From the NCBI RefSeq assembly GCF_014651055.1, contig NZ_BMWD01000015.1, positions 1 through 64,000 on the forward strand: DNA of 64,000 nucleotides, given 5' to 3'. A program made the position numbers and the translations under genes. Each line of letters starts with the position of its first letter. Within the stretch, counting starts at the first letter, position 1. The DNA comes from Streptomyces fructofermentans. Lineage in GTDB: Bacteria; Actinomycetota; Actinomycetes; Streptomycetales; Streptomycetaceae. The notes under the pieces were generated by a model. That model searched no databases, was not told where the DNA came from, and was given only the letters and a program-made list of their open reading frames with translations. Shown here piece by piece: positions 7,101 through 15,326 of the stretch.

Positions 7101-9604
7101 AGATCCTGGAGCTCAAGACCACCATCAACACGATGGTCGACCAGCTCTCCTCGTTCGCCGAGGAGGTCACCAGGGTGGCCCGCGAGGTGGGCACCGAGGG
7201 GCAGTTGGGCGGCCAGGCGCGGGTGCGTGACGTCGACGGCACCTGGCGCGACCTCACCGAGTCGGTGAACGAGATGGCCGGGAACCTGACCCGGCAGGTG
7301 CGTGCCATCGCGCGCGTGGCGACCGCGGTGACGCGCGGCGACCTCAACCTGAAGATCGACGTGGACGCCTCGGGCGAGATCCAGGAGCTTCAGGACTACA
7401 TCAACAAGATGATCGCCAACCTCCGCGACACCACCATCGCCAACAAGGAGCAGGACTGGCTGAAGGGCAACCTCGCCCGGATCTCCGGTCTGATGCAGGG
7501 CCGCAGGGACCTGGCGGACGTGGCCTCGCTGATCATGAGCGAGCTGACCCCGGTGGTGTCGGCGCAGCACGGCGCGTTCTTCCTGGCGATGCCGCTGGAC
7601 GACGGCAAGGACGTGGGCGCCGCCCACGACGACTCGTACGAACTGCGGATGCTGGGGTCCTACGGGTACTCGATGGGCTCCATGCCGACGTCGTTCCGGC
7701 CCGGCGAGACGCTCATCGGGACCGCGGCGAAGGAGAAGCGCACGATCCTGGTGGAGAACGTGCCGCCGGGGTACCTGAAGATCGCCTCGGGGCTGGGCGA
7801 GGCGCCTCCGGCGCACGTCATCGTGCTGCCGGTGCTCTTCGAGGCGACCGTGCTCGGAGTGATCGAGCTGGCCTCGTTCCAGCCGTTCACGCACATCCAG
7901 AAGGACTTCCTCAGCCAGATCGCCGAGATGATCGCGACGAGCGTCAACACGATCGCGGTCAACACGAAGACCGAGGTGCTGCTCAAGCAGTCCCAGGAGC
8001 TGACCGAGCAGCTCCGGGAGCGCTCGGCCGAGCTGGAGAACCGGCAGAAGGCCCTCCAGGCGTCCAACGCCGAGCTGGAGGAGAAGGCCGAACTGCTGGC
8101 CCAGCAGAACCGCGACATCGAGGTGAAGAACACCGAGATCGAGGAGGCGCGGCAGGTCCTGGAGGAGCGGGCCGAGCAACTCGCCGTCTCCATGCGGTAC
8201 AAGAGCGAGTTCCTCGCCAACATGTCGCACGAGCTGCGGACACCGCTCAACTCGCTGCTCATCCTGGCCAAGCTGCTCGCCGACAACGCCGACTCCAACC
8301 TGACGCCGAAGCAGGTCGAGTTCGCGGAGACGATCCACGGGGCGGGTTCCGACCTCCTCCAGCTCATCAACGACATCCTCGACCTGTCGAAGGTCGAGGC
8401 GGGCAAGATGGACGTGTCGCCGACCCGGATCGCGCTGGTGCAGCTCGTCGACTACGTCGAGGCCACCTTCCGTCCGCTGACCGCGGAGAAGGGCCTCGAC
8501 TTCTCCGTACGGGTGTCCCCGGAGCTGCCGGCCACGCTGCACACGGACGAGCAGCGGCTCCTCCAGGTGCTGCGCAATCTGCTGTCCAACGCGGTGAAGT
8601 TCACCGATTCCGGAGCGGTCGAACTGGTCATCAGGCCCGCGGGCGCGGAAGTTCCGGTCGCCATCAGGGAACAGCTCCTGGAGGCGGGGTCGCTGCGGGA
8701 CGCGGACGCCGACCTGATCGCGTTCTCCGTGACCGACACGGGCATCGGGATCGCCGCGAGCAAGATGCGGGTGATCTTCGAGGCGTTCAAGCAGGCCGAC
8801 GGCACCACGAGCCGCAAGTACGGCGGTACGGGACTGGGGCTGTCCATCTCGCGGGAGATCGCGCGGCTGCTGGGCGGCGAGATCCACGCGCAGAGCGAGC
8901 CGGGACGCGGATCGACGTTCACGCTGTACTTGCCGCTGCACCCCAGCGAACTGCCGCCGCAGGGCTATCCGCAGCTCGCCCCCTCCATGGAGAACGGCGA
9001 ACTCGTCGGGGCCGGGGAGGACGGGGGCCATGTGGAGACCCCCGCCGAGGTCAAGTCCTACCAGGAGACGCAGAACGGGGCCGCGGCGCTCTTCAGGCGG
9101 CGCCGCCGGGCCCTGCCCGCGGGTGAGCAGCGGGGGGCGGGCACGGGGCAGCACACGCAGCCTCAGGAGTCCTGGGTCACGCGCGCCGAGGAGCGGGCGG
9201 CCGTGCAGTCGCGCGCGGTCTTCCACTTCGAGGGCGAGAAGGTGCTGATCGTCGACGACGACATCCGCAACGTGTTCGCTCTGACCAGCGTCCTGGAGCA
9301 GCACGGCCTGTCGGTCCTGTACGCCGAGAACGGCCGGGAGGGCATCGAGGTCCTGGAGCAGCACGACGACGTGACCGTCGTGCTGATGGACATCATGATG
9401 CCCGAGATGGACGGGTACGCGACCACGACGGCGATTCGCCGGATGCCCCAGTTCGCGGGCCTGCCGATCATCGCCCTCACGGCCAAGGCCATGAAGGGCG
9501 ACCGGGAGAAGGCCATCGAATCGGGTGCCTCCGACTACGTCACCAAGCCGGTCGATCCCGACCACCTGCTCACGGTGATGGAGCAGTGGATGCGCGGGCA
9601 GTGA
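4121..9604 (+). CDS. osaA: OsaA-type poly-HAMP hybrid histidine kinase
   Basis: A 1827-residue hybrid sensor kinase without transmembrane segments. Residues from about 140 to 1100 are HAMP-like modules in roughly 92-residue pairs, each marked by GDLS.K and G.EG.LGGQA. Then come a GAF domain (about 1115-1265), a long coiled coil, HisKA with the phospho-acceptor H1370 in MSHELRTP, HATPase_c (NAVKF, DTGIGI, GGTGLGL) and a C-terminal receiver with D1757 in LMDIMMPEMDG. The GTG start at 4121 follows a GGGAGGG sequence; the upstream in-frame extension is unsupported. The family is that of fungal Nik1-like osmosensors and S. coelicolor OsaA, which acts with OsaB in osmoadaptation. osaB follows 343 bp downstream, and the divergent osaC completes the module. 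The receiver probably forms part of a phosphorelay. Confidence 0.93.
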   Translation: MESGAATRGTKTRAKGGQSLGSERKPRNGTTEVDTAALNRLLTALVSMRDGNFRKRLTVTGDGVMAEISAVFNEVADRNLHLTGELSRVRRVVGREGKLTERLEAGACEGSWASAIDASNALVDDLVRPVSEVGRVLSAVAEGDLSPRMELRAQAADGNGHPLRGEFLKVGRTVNNLVDQLSTFTDEVTRVASEVGTEGKLGGQARVRGMSGSWKDLTDSVNTMAYRLTAQVRDIALVTTAVAKGDLSRKVTVHVAGEMLELKNTVNTMVDQLSSFSSEVTRVAREVGTEGELGGQAQVPGVAGVWKDLTDSVNLMAGNLTAQVRGIAQVTTAVANGDLSQKVTVSARGEVAQLAETINQMTETLRTFADEVTRVANEVGGEGRLGGQANVPGAAGTWKDLTDSVNTVFRNLTTQVRDIAAVTTAVANGDLSQKVSVEVAGEMLELKNTVNTMVDQLSSFGAEVTRVAREIGVEGELGGQAQVPGAAGTWKDLTDSVNTAFRNLTGQVRNIAQVTTAVANGDLSQKVTVDVSGEMLQLKNTVNTMVDQLSSFADQVTRMARDVGTEGRLGGQARVDGVSGTWKDLTDSVNFMAGNLTSQVRQIAQVTTAVARGDLSQKIEVDARGEILELKNTINTMVDQLSAFAEQVTRVARDVGTEGRLGGQAQVPGVAGVWRDLTDSVNGMAGNLTAQVRNIAQVATAVARGDLSQKIDVDARGEILELKNTLNTMVDQLSNFAEQVTRVAREVGTEGILGGQAEVQGVSGTWKDLTQSVNFMANNLTIQVRNIAEVTTAVTMGDLSKKITVDAKGEILELVTTVNTMVDQLSSFAEQVTRVAREVGTEGQLGGQARVPGVTGIWKDLSDNVNLMAYNLTMQVRNISQVAAAVANGDLTRTVTIEARGEVAQLADTFNTMVKTLSSFADQVTKVAREVGTDGILGGQARVPGVSGTWKDLTESVNGMASNLTGQVRNIAMVTTAIAKGDLTKKIDIDARGEILELKTTINTMVDQLSSFAEEVTRVAREVGTEGQLGGQARVRDVDGTWRDLTESVNEMAGNLTRQVRAIARVATAVTRGDLNLKIDVDASGEIQELQDYINKMIANLRDTTIANKEQDWLKGNLARISGLMQGRRDLADVASLIMSELTPVVSAQHGAFFLAMPLDDGKDVGAAHDDSYELRMLGSYGYSMGSMPTSFRPGETLIGTAAKEKRTILVENVPPGYLKIASGLGEAPPAHVIVLPVLFEATVLGVIELASFQPFTHIQKDFLSQIAEMIATSVNTIAVNTKTEVLLKQSQELTEQLRERSAELENRQKALQASNAELEEKAELLAQQNRDIEVKNTEIEEARQVLEERAEQLAVSMRYKSEFLANMSHELRTPLNSLLILAKLLADNADSNLTPKQVEFAETIHGAGSDLLQLINDILDLSKVEAGKMDVSPTRIALVQLVDYVEATFRPLTAEKGLDFSVRVSPELPATLHTDEQRLLQVLRNLLSNAVKFTDSGAVELVIRPAGAEVPVAIREQLLEAGSLRDADADLIAFSVTDTGIGIAASKMRVIFEAFKQADGTTSRKYGGTGLGLSISREIARLLGGEIHAQSEPGRGSTFTLYLPLHPSELPPQGYPQLAPSMENGELVGAGEDGGHVETPAEVKSYQETQNGAAALFRRRRRALPAGEQRGAGTGQHTQPQESWVTRAEERAAVQSRAVFHFEGEKVLIVDDDIRNVFALTSVLEQHGLSVLYAENGREGIEVLEQHDDVTVVLMDIMMPEMDGYATTTAIRRMPQFAGLPIIALTAKAMKGDREKAIESGASDYVTKPVDPDHLLTVMEQWMRGQ
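4546..7400 (+). repeat. 276-bp in-frame tandem repeats encoding HAMP pairs
   Basis: Starting near the GDLS motif at about 4546 and ending at about 7339, the osaA gene repeats with a period of exactly 276 bp (92 codons) for nine consecutive steps. The first interval is longer, about 309 bp, because of an insertion around 4580-4615. Successive units are clearly similar in DNA as well as protein, so the block could change copy number by recombination and is likely to be a short-read assembly hazard. Confidence 0.9.
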
Positions 9605-9634
9605 CCGCTCGGCCGCGGTGCCGCGATCGGCGGA

Positions 9635-9657
9635 CCGGGCGCGCGGGGCGCGCCCGG
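9635..9657 (+). terminator. Hairpin after osaA
   Basis: CCGGGCGCGC and its complement form a 10-bp GC-only stem with a 3-nt loop 30 nt after the osaA stop codon. There is no T run, which is common for Streptomyces terminators. The remaining 290 bp to osaB carry the osaB promoter and leader, in which I cannot identify a clear sigma-B box. Confidence 0.6.
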
Positions 9658-9947
9658 CCGGCCGGACCGCCGCGTCGCGTGAGCGGAATGTGCCGGGCAA
9701 TGCTGACTGACTGTGCCCGGGGCCGTGTAGAGAGCCGGGATTCGGGGAACCTTCTGGTCTCCCGCTGCGTTTCTGCTACGTGCACAGTGACATCGCGGTG
9801 ACAGGGTGTGGCGACAGGCGGGGTGCGGCTACCATGACCGGCACAAGGACGGGCGGCGCAAGGGAGTCGTCCCCTGGGATGGCGCCGGGTGCCACCCAAG
9901 GTCCTGTGGACAGGGGAGGCCCCATGCCGGGGCGAGGAGGGCGGGCC

Positions 9948-10631
9948 ATGGTGCAGAAGGCCAAGATCCTCCTGGTCGATGACCGGCCGGAGAATCTGCT
10001 GGCGCTGGAGGCCATCCTCTCCGCGCTCGATCAGACACTGGTCCGGGCATCGTCCGGGGAGGAAGCGCTCAAAGCACTGCTCACGGACGACTTCGCGGTC
10101 ATTCTGCTGGATGTCCAGATGCCGGGCATGGACGGTTTCGAGACCGCGGCGCACATCAAGCGGCGGGAACGGACCCGGGACATCCCGATCATCTTCCTCA
10201 CGGCGATCAACCACGGCCCGCACCACACCTTCCGCGGATACGCGGCGGGTGCGGTCGACTACATCTCGAAGCCGTTCGATCCGTGGGTGCTGCGCGCGAA
10301 GGTCTCGGTGTTCGTCGAGCTGTACATGAAGAACTGCCAACTGCGGGAGCAGGCGGCCCTGCTGCGCCTCCAGTTGGAGGGCAACGGCGGCAAGGCGGTC
10401 GGCGAGGTGAAGGAGCCCGCGGGGCTGCTCGCCGAACTCTCCGCACGGCTCGCGGCTGTCGAGGAGCAGGCGGAGGCGCTCTCCAAGCAGCTCGACGACG
10501 ACTCCGCGGACGCGGCGGCGGTCGCGACGGCGGCCCATCTCGAACGCAAACTCACGGGCTTGCGGCGGGCGCTGGACGCGCTGGAGCCGGGCACGGGGAG
10601 TGGGGCGGCTTCGCTGCCCTCGCAGAACTGA
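9948..10631 (+). CDS. osaB: OsaB-type response regulator with C-terminal coiled coil
   Basis: A 227-residue protein with an N-terminal receiver domain (about 1-125: VDDRPEN, phospho-acceptor D55 in LLDVQMPGMDG, conserved T in FLTA and K in ISKPF) and a C-terminal region rich in Leu, Gln, Glu and Ala that looks like a coiled coil, not a DNA-binding domain. The start at 9948 has GAGGAGG seven bases upstream; an in-frame ATG at 9924 is a possible alternative. It matches S. coelicolor OsaB, the response regulator partner of OsaA needed for differentiation under osmotic stress. The lack of a recognisable output domain suggests action by protein-protein contact. Confidence 0.88.
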   Translation: MVQKAKILLVDDRPENLLALEAILSALDQTLVRASSGEEALKALLTDDFAVILLDVQMPGMDGFETAAHIKRRERTRDIPIIFLTAINHGPHHTFRGYAAGAVDYISKPFDPWVLRAKVSVFVELYMKNCQLREQAALLRLQLEGNGGKAVGEVKEPAGLLAELSARLAAVEEQAEALSKQLDDDSADAAAVATAAHLERKLTGLRRALDALEPGTGSGAASLPSQN

Positions 10632-10648
10632 CACGACTGTTCAGGGCC

Positions 10649-10663
10649 GGGCGCCGTGCGCCC
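10649..10663 (+). terminator. Short hairpin after osaB
   Basis: GGGCGC, CGT loop, GCGCCC lies 17 nt after the osaB stop. It is short but GC-only; a plausible terminator without a T run. Confidence 0.5.
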
Positions 10664-11104
10664 GCCCACTACGCCGGTCGCTCCGGTACCCACCGCGTGG
10701 CGGTGGCCCCTCGCGGGGCCGACCATGACGTGGGCCGCGCGACCGGCGTTTGCGCGTGCGGTTGCGGCTTGCGGCTTGGGGTTGAGGCTTCTGGCTCCGA
10801 GGCCTGATGGCTCGGTGCTCGGTGCCAGTGCTCCGGTGGGGCGCTTTCCGTGAGGGTTCGTGGAGGCGCTTCCCTTGGAGGGCGTGACCGGAGCGCCGGA
10901 ACGGGGGCGTCCGGGTGCAACTCCGGTGCCGGACGCGGGGATCGGGGCCCGTCGGCCGACTCCGAGGTCGAGCGGGGGCGGGACCGGGGACGCCCGGTGG
11001 CCCGTACGGCTTCCGTGCGTGACGTGCCGTCAGCCTGGCGCCCCGCACGGGCGACACGAACGGGTGAAGCAGTAGGCACACGTGTCCGCAGTGGTCTCCA
11101 CCGG
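10664..11104. other. Gene-free stretch before ftsK
   Basis: About 440 bp with no reading frame of convincing composition. It contains imperfect GCGGCTTGCGGCTT-type repeats around 10750-10790. I see no RNA gene. Confidence 0.6.
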
Positions 11105-11110
11105 TAACCT
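11105..11110 (+). promoter_or_regulatory. -10 box TAACCT for leaderless ftsK transcript
   Basis: TAACCT ends 7 nt before the ftsK ATG and no Shine-Dalgarno sequence lies upstream of that ATG. This spacing predicts transcription starting at or next to the start codon. Confidence 0.5.
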
Positions 11111-11117
11111 CACACCC

Positions 11118-13886
11118 ATGGCCTCACGTCAGTCCGCAGCCAAGAAGTCGCCCGCGAAGAAGGCGGCCGCTCCGACGAAGGCTCCGGCGAAGAAGGCCCC
11201 CGCGAAGAAAGCCGCCGCGAAAAGGGTGCCTGCGAAGAAGGCCGCAGCCAGGAAAGCCGCGCCCCCGAAGCCGGCGCCCAGCCCCACCGGGGGCGTGTAC
11301 CGGCTCGTCCGTGCCCTGTGGCTCGGCATCGCGCACGCCGTCGGCGCGGTGTTCCGCGGCATAGGGCAGGGCGCCAAGGGGCTCGACCCGGCGCACCGCA
11401 AGGACGGCCTCGCCCTGCTGCTCCTCGGTCTCGCGCTGATCGTCGCCGCCGGGACCTGGTCCAACCTCCAGGGTCCGGTGGGCGATCTCGTCGAGATGCT
11501 CGTGACCGGCGCCTTCGGACGCATCGACCTGCTCGTGCCGATCCTCTTCGCGGTCGTCGCGGTCCGGCTCATCCGGCACCCCGAGCAGCCCGACGCCAAC
11601 GGGCGCATCGTCATCGGCCTGTCCGCGCTCGTCGTCGGAGTGCTCGGGCAGGTCCACATCGCCTGCGGCTCGCCCGCCCGCGTCGACGGCATGCAGGCCA
11701 TAAGGGACGCAGGCGGGCTCATCGGCTGGAGCGCGGCCACCCCGCTGTCGTACACGATGGGCGACGTGCTCGCCGTGCCGCTGCTGGTGCTGCTCACCGT
11801 CTTCGGGCTGCTGGTCGTCACCGCCACGCCCGTCAACGCCATCCCGCAGCGGCTGCGCCAACTCGGTGCCAGGCTCGGCCTCGTACAGCCGCCGGTGACC
11901 GACGAGCCCTTCGGCGAGGACGACGAGCGCTACGACGAGCAGTGGCGCGGAGGGCTGCCCGCGGGCGCTCGCAGGCGCGGTCCCACGCCGCAGGACTACG
12001 ACCCGGACGGCGCGGAGCAGGAGGCGCTCTCCGAGCGCCGCAGCCGCCGCAGGCGGCCCGCCGTGCAGCAGCCCTCCCTGGACCGGCCCATGGACGCGGT
12101 GGACGTGGCCGCGGCCGCCGCGGCGGCGCTCGACGGCGCCGTCATGCACGGGATGCCGCCGTCGCCCCTGGTGGCCGACCTGACGCAGGGCGTGGGTGCA
12201 GACAGAGCGGACAGAGGGGACAGGGCAGACAGGGGCGACCGGCAGGACACCGGGCGCCGCGAGGACACCACGCCGGTGCCCGCCGCGCGCGCGAAGGCGG
12301 TCAAGCCCAAGCAGGAGATGCTGAAGGCGGGCGTCGCCGACCTCACCAAGCCGGCTCCGGAGACGCCGCGCGACCTGCCGCCGCGTGCCGAGCAGCTGCA
12401 GCTCTCGGGCGACATCACGTACTCCCTGCCCTCGCTCGACCTCCTGGAGCGCGGCGGCCCCGGCAAGGCGCGCAGCGCCGCGAACGACGCCGTCGTCGAC
12501 TCGCTGACCACCGTCTTCACGGAGTTCAAGGTCGACGCCGCCGTCACCGGCTTCACCCGCGGTCCGACGGTCACGCGGTACGAGGTCGAACTGGGCCCCG
12601 CCGTGAAGGTGGAGCGCATCACCGCCCTCACCAAGAACATCGCGTACGCCGTGGCGAGTCCCGACGTGCGGATCATCAGCCCGATCCCCGGCAAGTCCGC
12701 GGTCGGCATCGAGATCCCCAACACCGACCGGGAGATGGTCAACCTCGGTGACGTGCTCCGCCTCGCGGCCGCCGCCGAGGACGAGCACCCGATGCTGGTG
12801 GCGCTCGGCAAGGACGTCGAGGGCGGCTACGTGATGGCCAACCTCGCGAAGATGCCGCACGTGCTCGTGGCCGGAGCGACCGGCTCGGGCAAGTCCTCGT
12901 GCATCAACTGCCTGATCACGTCCGTCATGGTGCGCGCGACCCCCGAGGACGTACGCATGGTCCTCGTCGACCCCAAGCGCGTCGAACTCACCGCGTACGA
13001 AGGCATTCCGCACCTGATCACACCGATCATCACCAACCCGAAGCGGGCCGCCGAGGCGCTCCAGTGGGTCGTGCGCGAGATGGACCTGCGCTACGACGAC
13101 CTCGCGGCGTTCGGCTACCGGCACATCGACGACTTCAACGACGCCATCCGCAAGGGGAAGGTCAAGCTGCCGGAGGGCAGCGAGCGGGAGCTCTCCCCGT
13201 ACCCGTACCTGCTGGTGATCGTGGACGAGCTGGCCGACCTGATGATGGTCGCCCCGCGGGACGTCGAGGACGCGATCGTGCGCATCACGCAGCTCGCGCG
13301 TGCCGCCGGCATCCACCTGGTGCTCGCCACCCAGCGGCCCTCGGTGGACGTCGTGACCGGTCTGATCAAGGCGAACGTCCCCTCCCGGCTCGCCTTCGCG
13401 ACCTCCTCCCTCGCCGACAGCCGGGTCATCCTCGACCAGCCCGGCGCCGAGAAGCTGATCGGCAAGGGCGACGGACTGTTCCTGCCGATGGGGGCGAACA
13501 AGCCGACCCGTATGCAGGGCGCCTTCGTCACCGAGGACGAGGTCGCCGCCGTCGTGCAGCACTGCAAGGACCAGATGGCGCCCGTCTTCCGTGAGGACGT
13601 CACCGTGGGCACCAAGCAGAAGAAGGAGATCGACGAGGACATCGGCGACGACCTGGACCTGCTGTGCCAGGCGGCCGAACTCGTCGTCTCCACGCAGTTC
13701 GGGTCGACCTCGATGCTCCAGCGCAAGCTGCGCGTCGGCTTCGCCAAGGCGGGCCGGCTGATGGATCTGATGGAGTCCCGGAACATCGTCGGACCGAGCG
13801 AAGGTTCGAAGGCACGTGATGTTCTTGTGAAGGCTGACGAGCTGGACGGAGTGCTTGCGGTGATCCGGGGGGAGGCTCAACCGTAA
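11118..13886 (+). CDS. ftsK: DNA translocase FtsK
   Basis: A 922-residue septal DNA translocase that pumps chromosomal DNA during sporulation septation. The first 55 residues are Lys/Ala/Pro repeats of the type KKAPAKKAAAK, like a histone H1 tail. About four membrane segments follow (residues about 90-240), then a charged linker containing a DRADRGDRADRGD repeat. The motor domain has Walker A GATGSGKSS and Walker B VIVDELADLMM, and the C-terminal gamma winged helix recognises KOPS-like sequences (TSMLQRKLRVGFAKAGRLMD). The start at 11118 is preferred over GTG 11082 because TAACCT sits 7 nt upstream. The gene is monocistronic, with a hairpin after it. Confidence 0.95.
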   Translation: MASRQSAAKKSPAKKAAAPTKAPAKKAPAKKAAAKRVPAKKAAARKAAPPKPAPSPTGGVYRLVRALWLGIAHAVGAVFRGIGQGAKGLDPAHRKDGLALLLLGLALIVAAGTWSNLQGPVGDLVEMLVTGAFGRIDLLVPILFAVVAVRLIRHPEQPDANGRIVIGLSALVVGVLGQVHIACGSPARVDGMQAIRDAGGLIGWSAATPLSYTMGDVLAVPLLVLLTVFGLLVVTATPVNAIPQRLRQLGARLGLVQPPVTDEPFGEDDERYDEQWRGGLPAGARRRGPTPQDYDPDGAEQEALSERRSRRRRPAVQQPSLDRPMDAVDVAAAAAAALDGAVMHGMPPSPLVADLTQGVGADRADRGDRADRGDRQDTGRREDTTPVPAARAKAVKPKQEMLKAGVADLTKPAPETPRDLPPRAEQLQLSGDITYSLPSLDLLERGGPGKARSAANDAVVDSLTTVFTEFKVDAAVTGFTRGPTVTRYEVELGPAVKVERITALTKNIAYAVASPDVRIISPIPGKSAVGIEIPNTDREMVNLGDVLRLAAAAEDEHPMLVALGKDVEGGYVMANLAKMPHVLVAGATGSGKSSCINCLITSVMVRATPEDVRMVLVDPKRVELTAYEGIPHLITPIITNPKRAAEALQWVVREMDLRYDDLAAFGYRHIDDFNDAIRKGKVKLPEGSERELSPYPYLLVIVDELADLMMVAPRDVEDAIVRITQLARAAGIHLVLATQRPSVDVVTGLIKANVPSRLAFATSSLADSRVILDQPGAEKLIGKGDGLFLPMGANKPTRMQGAFVTEDEVAAVVQHCKDQMAPVFREDVTVGTKQKKEIDEDIGDDLDLLCQAAELVVSTQFGSTSMLQRKLRVGFAKAGRLMDLMESRNIVGPSEGSKARDVLVKADELDGVLAVIRGEAQP

Positions 13887-13997
13887 GGAGACGAAGCGGT
13901 CCGGTTCCGCCACCGGTGGGTCAGGGCCACACGGGTGAACGGGCGCGGGTGACCGGGCCCGAAGCACCCGGGTGATCCGAACGTGACTCAGCCGTAA

Positions 13998-14020
13998 GGA
14001 AACGGTGAGCAACCGTTTCC
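13998..14020 (+). terminator. Hairpin terminator after ftsK
   Basis: GGAAACGGT, loop GAGCA, ACCGTTTCC forms a perfect 9-bp stem, followed by CTTCG. It lies 111 nt after the ftsK stop codon and before the next gene. Confidence 0.6.
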
Positions 14021-14188
14021 CTTCGTCGCACGTCAAGTTGAGGGAGGGTGAGAGCCCGCCTTCCGCCACCGGGATGCCGGGCCATTCCGATGGCGTACAA
14101 AGTCATACCGCCCGGTTGCCCCACCCTTTCGTACCCCCCCTAGACTGAACCTCCAGCACAGGTGGCTACACGCTCGAAAGGCCCCCCC

Positions 14189-15040
14189 GTGTCCATCGGC
14201 AACTCCCCTGACGACAACTCCCCTCAGGACGAGCGTCCCTTCGAATTCGAGAAGGACGATCGTCCCTCGATCGGCCGTGCCCTCCAGCAGGCTCGTATCG
14301 CGGCGGGGCTGACCGTCGACGACGTCAGTAACGCCACCCGGGTCCGCATCGCCATCGTGCACGCGATCGAACAGGACGACTTCGGACCCTGCGGCGGTGA
14401 CGTGTACGCGCGCGGTCACCTCAAAACCCTGGCGCGCGCCGTCCAGCTCGATCCGACCGAACTGCTCGCCCGCTACGACGACGAGCACGGCGGGCGGCCC
14501 GCGCCGACGGCGGCGGCACCCATGTTCGAGGCGGAGCGGATCCGTCCGGAGCGCCGCGGCCCCAACTGGACCGCGGCCATGGTCGCCGCGATCGTCGCCG
14601 TGGTCGGCTTCGTCGGCTTCACGATGTTCGGCGACGACGACGAGGACGGCCGGTCGACGCAGGTGGCCGAGGGTTCCACGCCGACCACCAGCAAGCCGGC
14701 CAAGACCACCCCCTCCCCGTCCAAGTCCGCCGACCCCAAGTCCGACCCGTCGGACAGCGCCATCGCGGCCGCGCCGCAGGACAAGGTGACCGTCCGCGTG
14801 ACGGCTCCCGACGGGCGCAGCTGGATCTCGGCCAAGGACCACAACGGCCGGCTGCTCTTCGACGGCTTCCTGAAGCAGGGCGACTCCAAGACCTTCCAGG
14901 ACAAGGAGAAGATCGACCTCGTCCTCGGTGACGCGGGCGCGCTCCAGCTCTACGTGAACGGCAAGAAGATCGAGGACGAGTTCGCACCCGGCCAGGTCGA
15001 GCGACTCACGTACACGAAGGGCGACCCCGAGGTCGGCTGA
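14189..15040 (+). CDS. RodZ-like HTH membrane protein (HTH_25/DUF4115)
   Basis: A 283-residue protein with the RodZ arrangement: an N-terminal Xre-type helix-turn-helix (about 25-95, RIAAGLTVDDVSNATR), one transmembrane helix (about 135-155, AAIVAVVGFVGF), a Ser/Thr/Pro/Lys linker, and a C-terminal extracytoplasmic beta domain of the DUF4115 type (about 195-283, DGRSWISAKD, LYVNGKKIED). RodZ proteins link the MreB cytoskeleton to the cell-wall machinery. The GTG start at 14189 has GAAAGG seven bases upstream. It sits between ftsK and rimO, as in other actinobacteria. Whether it binds DNA or MreB here cannot be told from sequence. Confidence 0.8.
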   Translation: MSIGNSPDDNSPQDERPFEFEKDDRPSIGRALQQARIAAGLTVDDVSNATRVRIAIVHAIEQDDFGPCGGDVYARGHLKTLARAVQLDPTELLARYDDEHGGRPAPTAAAPMFEAERIRPERRGPNWTAAMVAAIVAVVGFVGFTMFGDDDEDGRSTQVAEGSTPTTSKPAKTTPSPSKSADPKSDPSDSAIAAAPQDKVTVRVTAPDGRSWISAKDHNGRLLFDGFLKQGDSKTFQDKEKIDLVLGDAGALQLYVNGKKIEDEFAPGQVERLTYTKGDPEVG

Positions 15041-15296
15041 GTCCGCCTCCGGCCCCGGTCCCGTACCGCAGGGCCCGCTCCCGTACTCCGGGGGGCGGGC
15101 CCTGCGGCGTTCTCGGCGGCGGTCCGCCACGGCGGCGGCCGCCGGACCGCCGTGGCGACGGGAGCCCGTCGGCGCGTGATTTCGCGTGTTCGTGTCTCCC
15201 GACACACACCGATTCCGGTGGATTCACGGGTTCGGCCGGGGTTTCCGGGCCGGCGGCACCGAGCCGACCATGATCGGCCAACCCCGTCGACGTGGG

Positions 15297-15319
15297 CCGT
15301 CAGTGGGACGAAGTAGTCT
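15297..15319 (+). promoter_or_regulatory. Promoter of rimO, partial RecA-NDp/PafBC-like match
   Basis: CCGTCAGTG at 15297-15305, 8 nt, then TAGTCT at 15314-15319, 7 nt before the rimO ATG. The upstream element matches 7 of 9 positions of TTGTCRGTG with the correct spacing. The -10 itself is convincing; the PafBC assignment is tentative. Confidence 0.5.
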
Positions 15320-15326
15320 TGAGTCC

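Noticed and set aside
3995..9700. 1901-codon open frame on the minus strand opposite osaA
   Set aside because: It is the mirror of the osaA repeats; high G+C removes stop codons in the antisense frame. No domains, no start signals.
11124..14069. 981-codon minus-strand frame opposite ftsK
   Set aside because: Antisense shadow with His/Asp/Gln/Arg-rich composition and no recognisable family.
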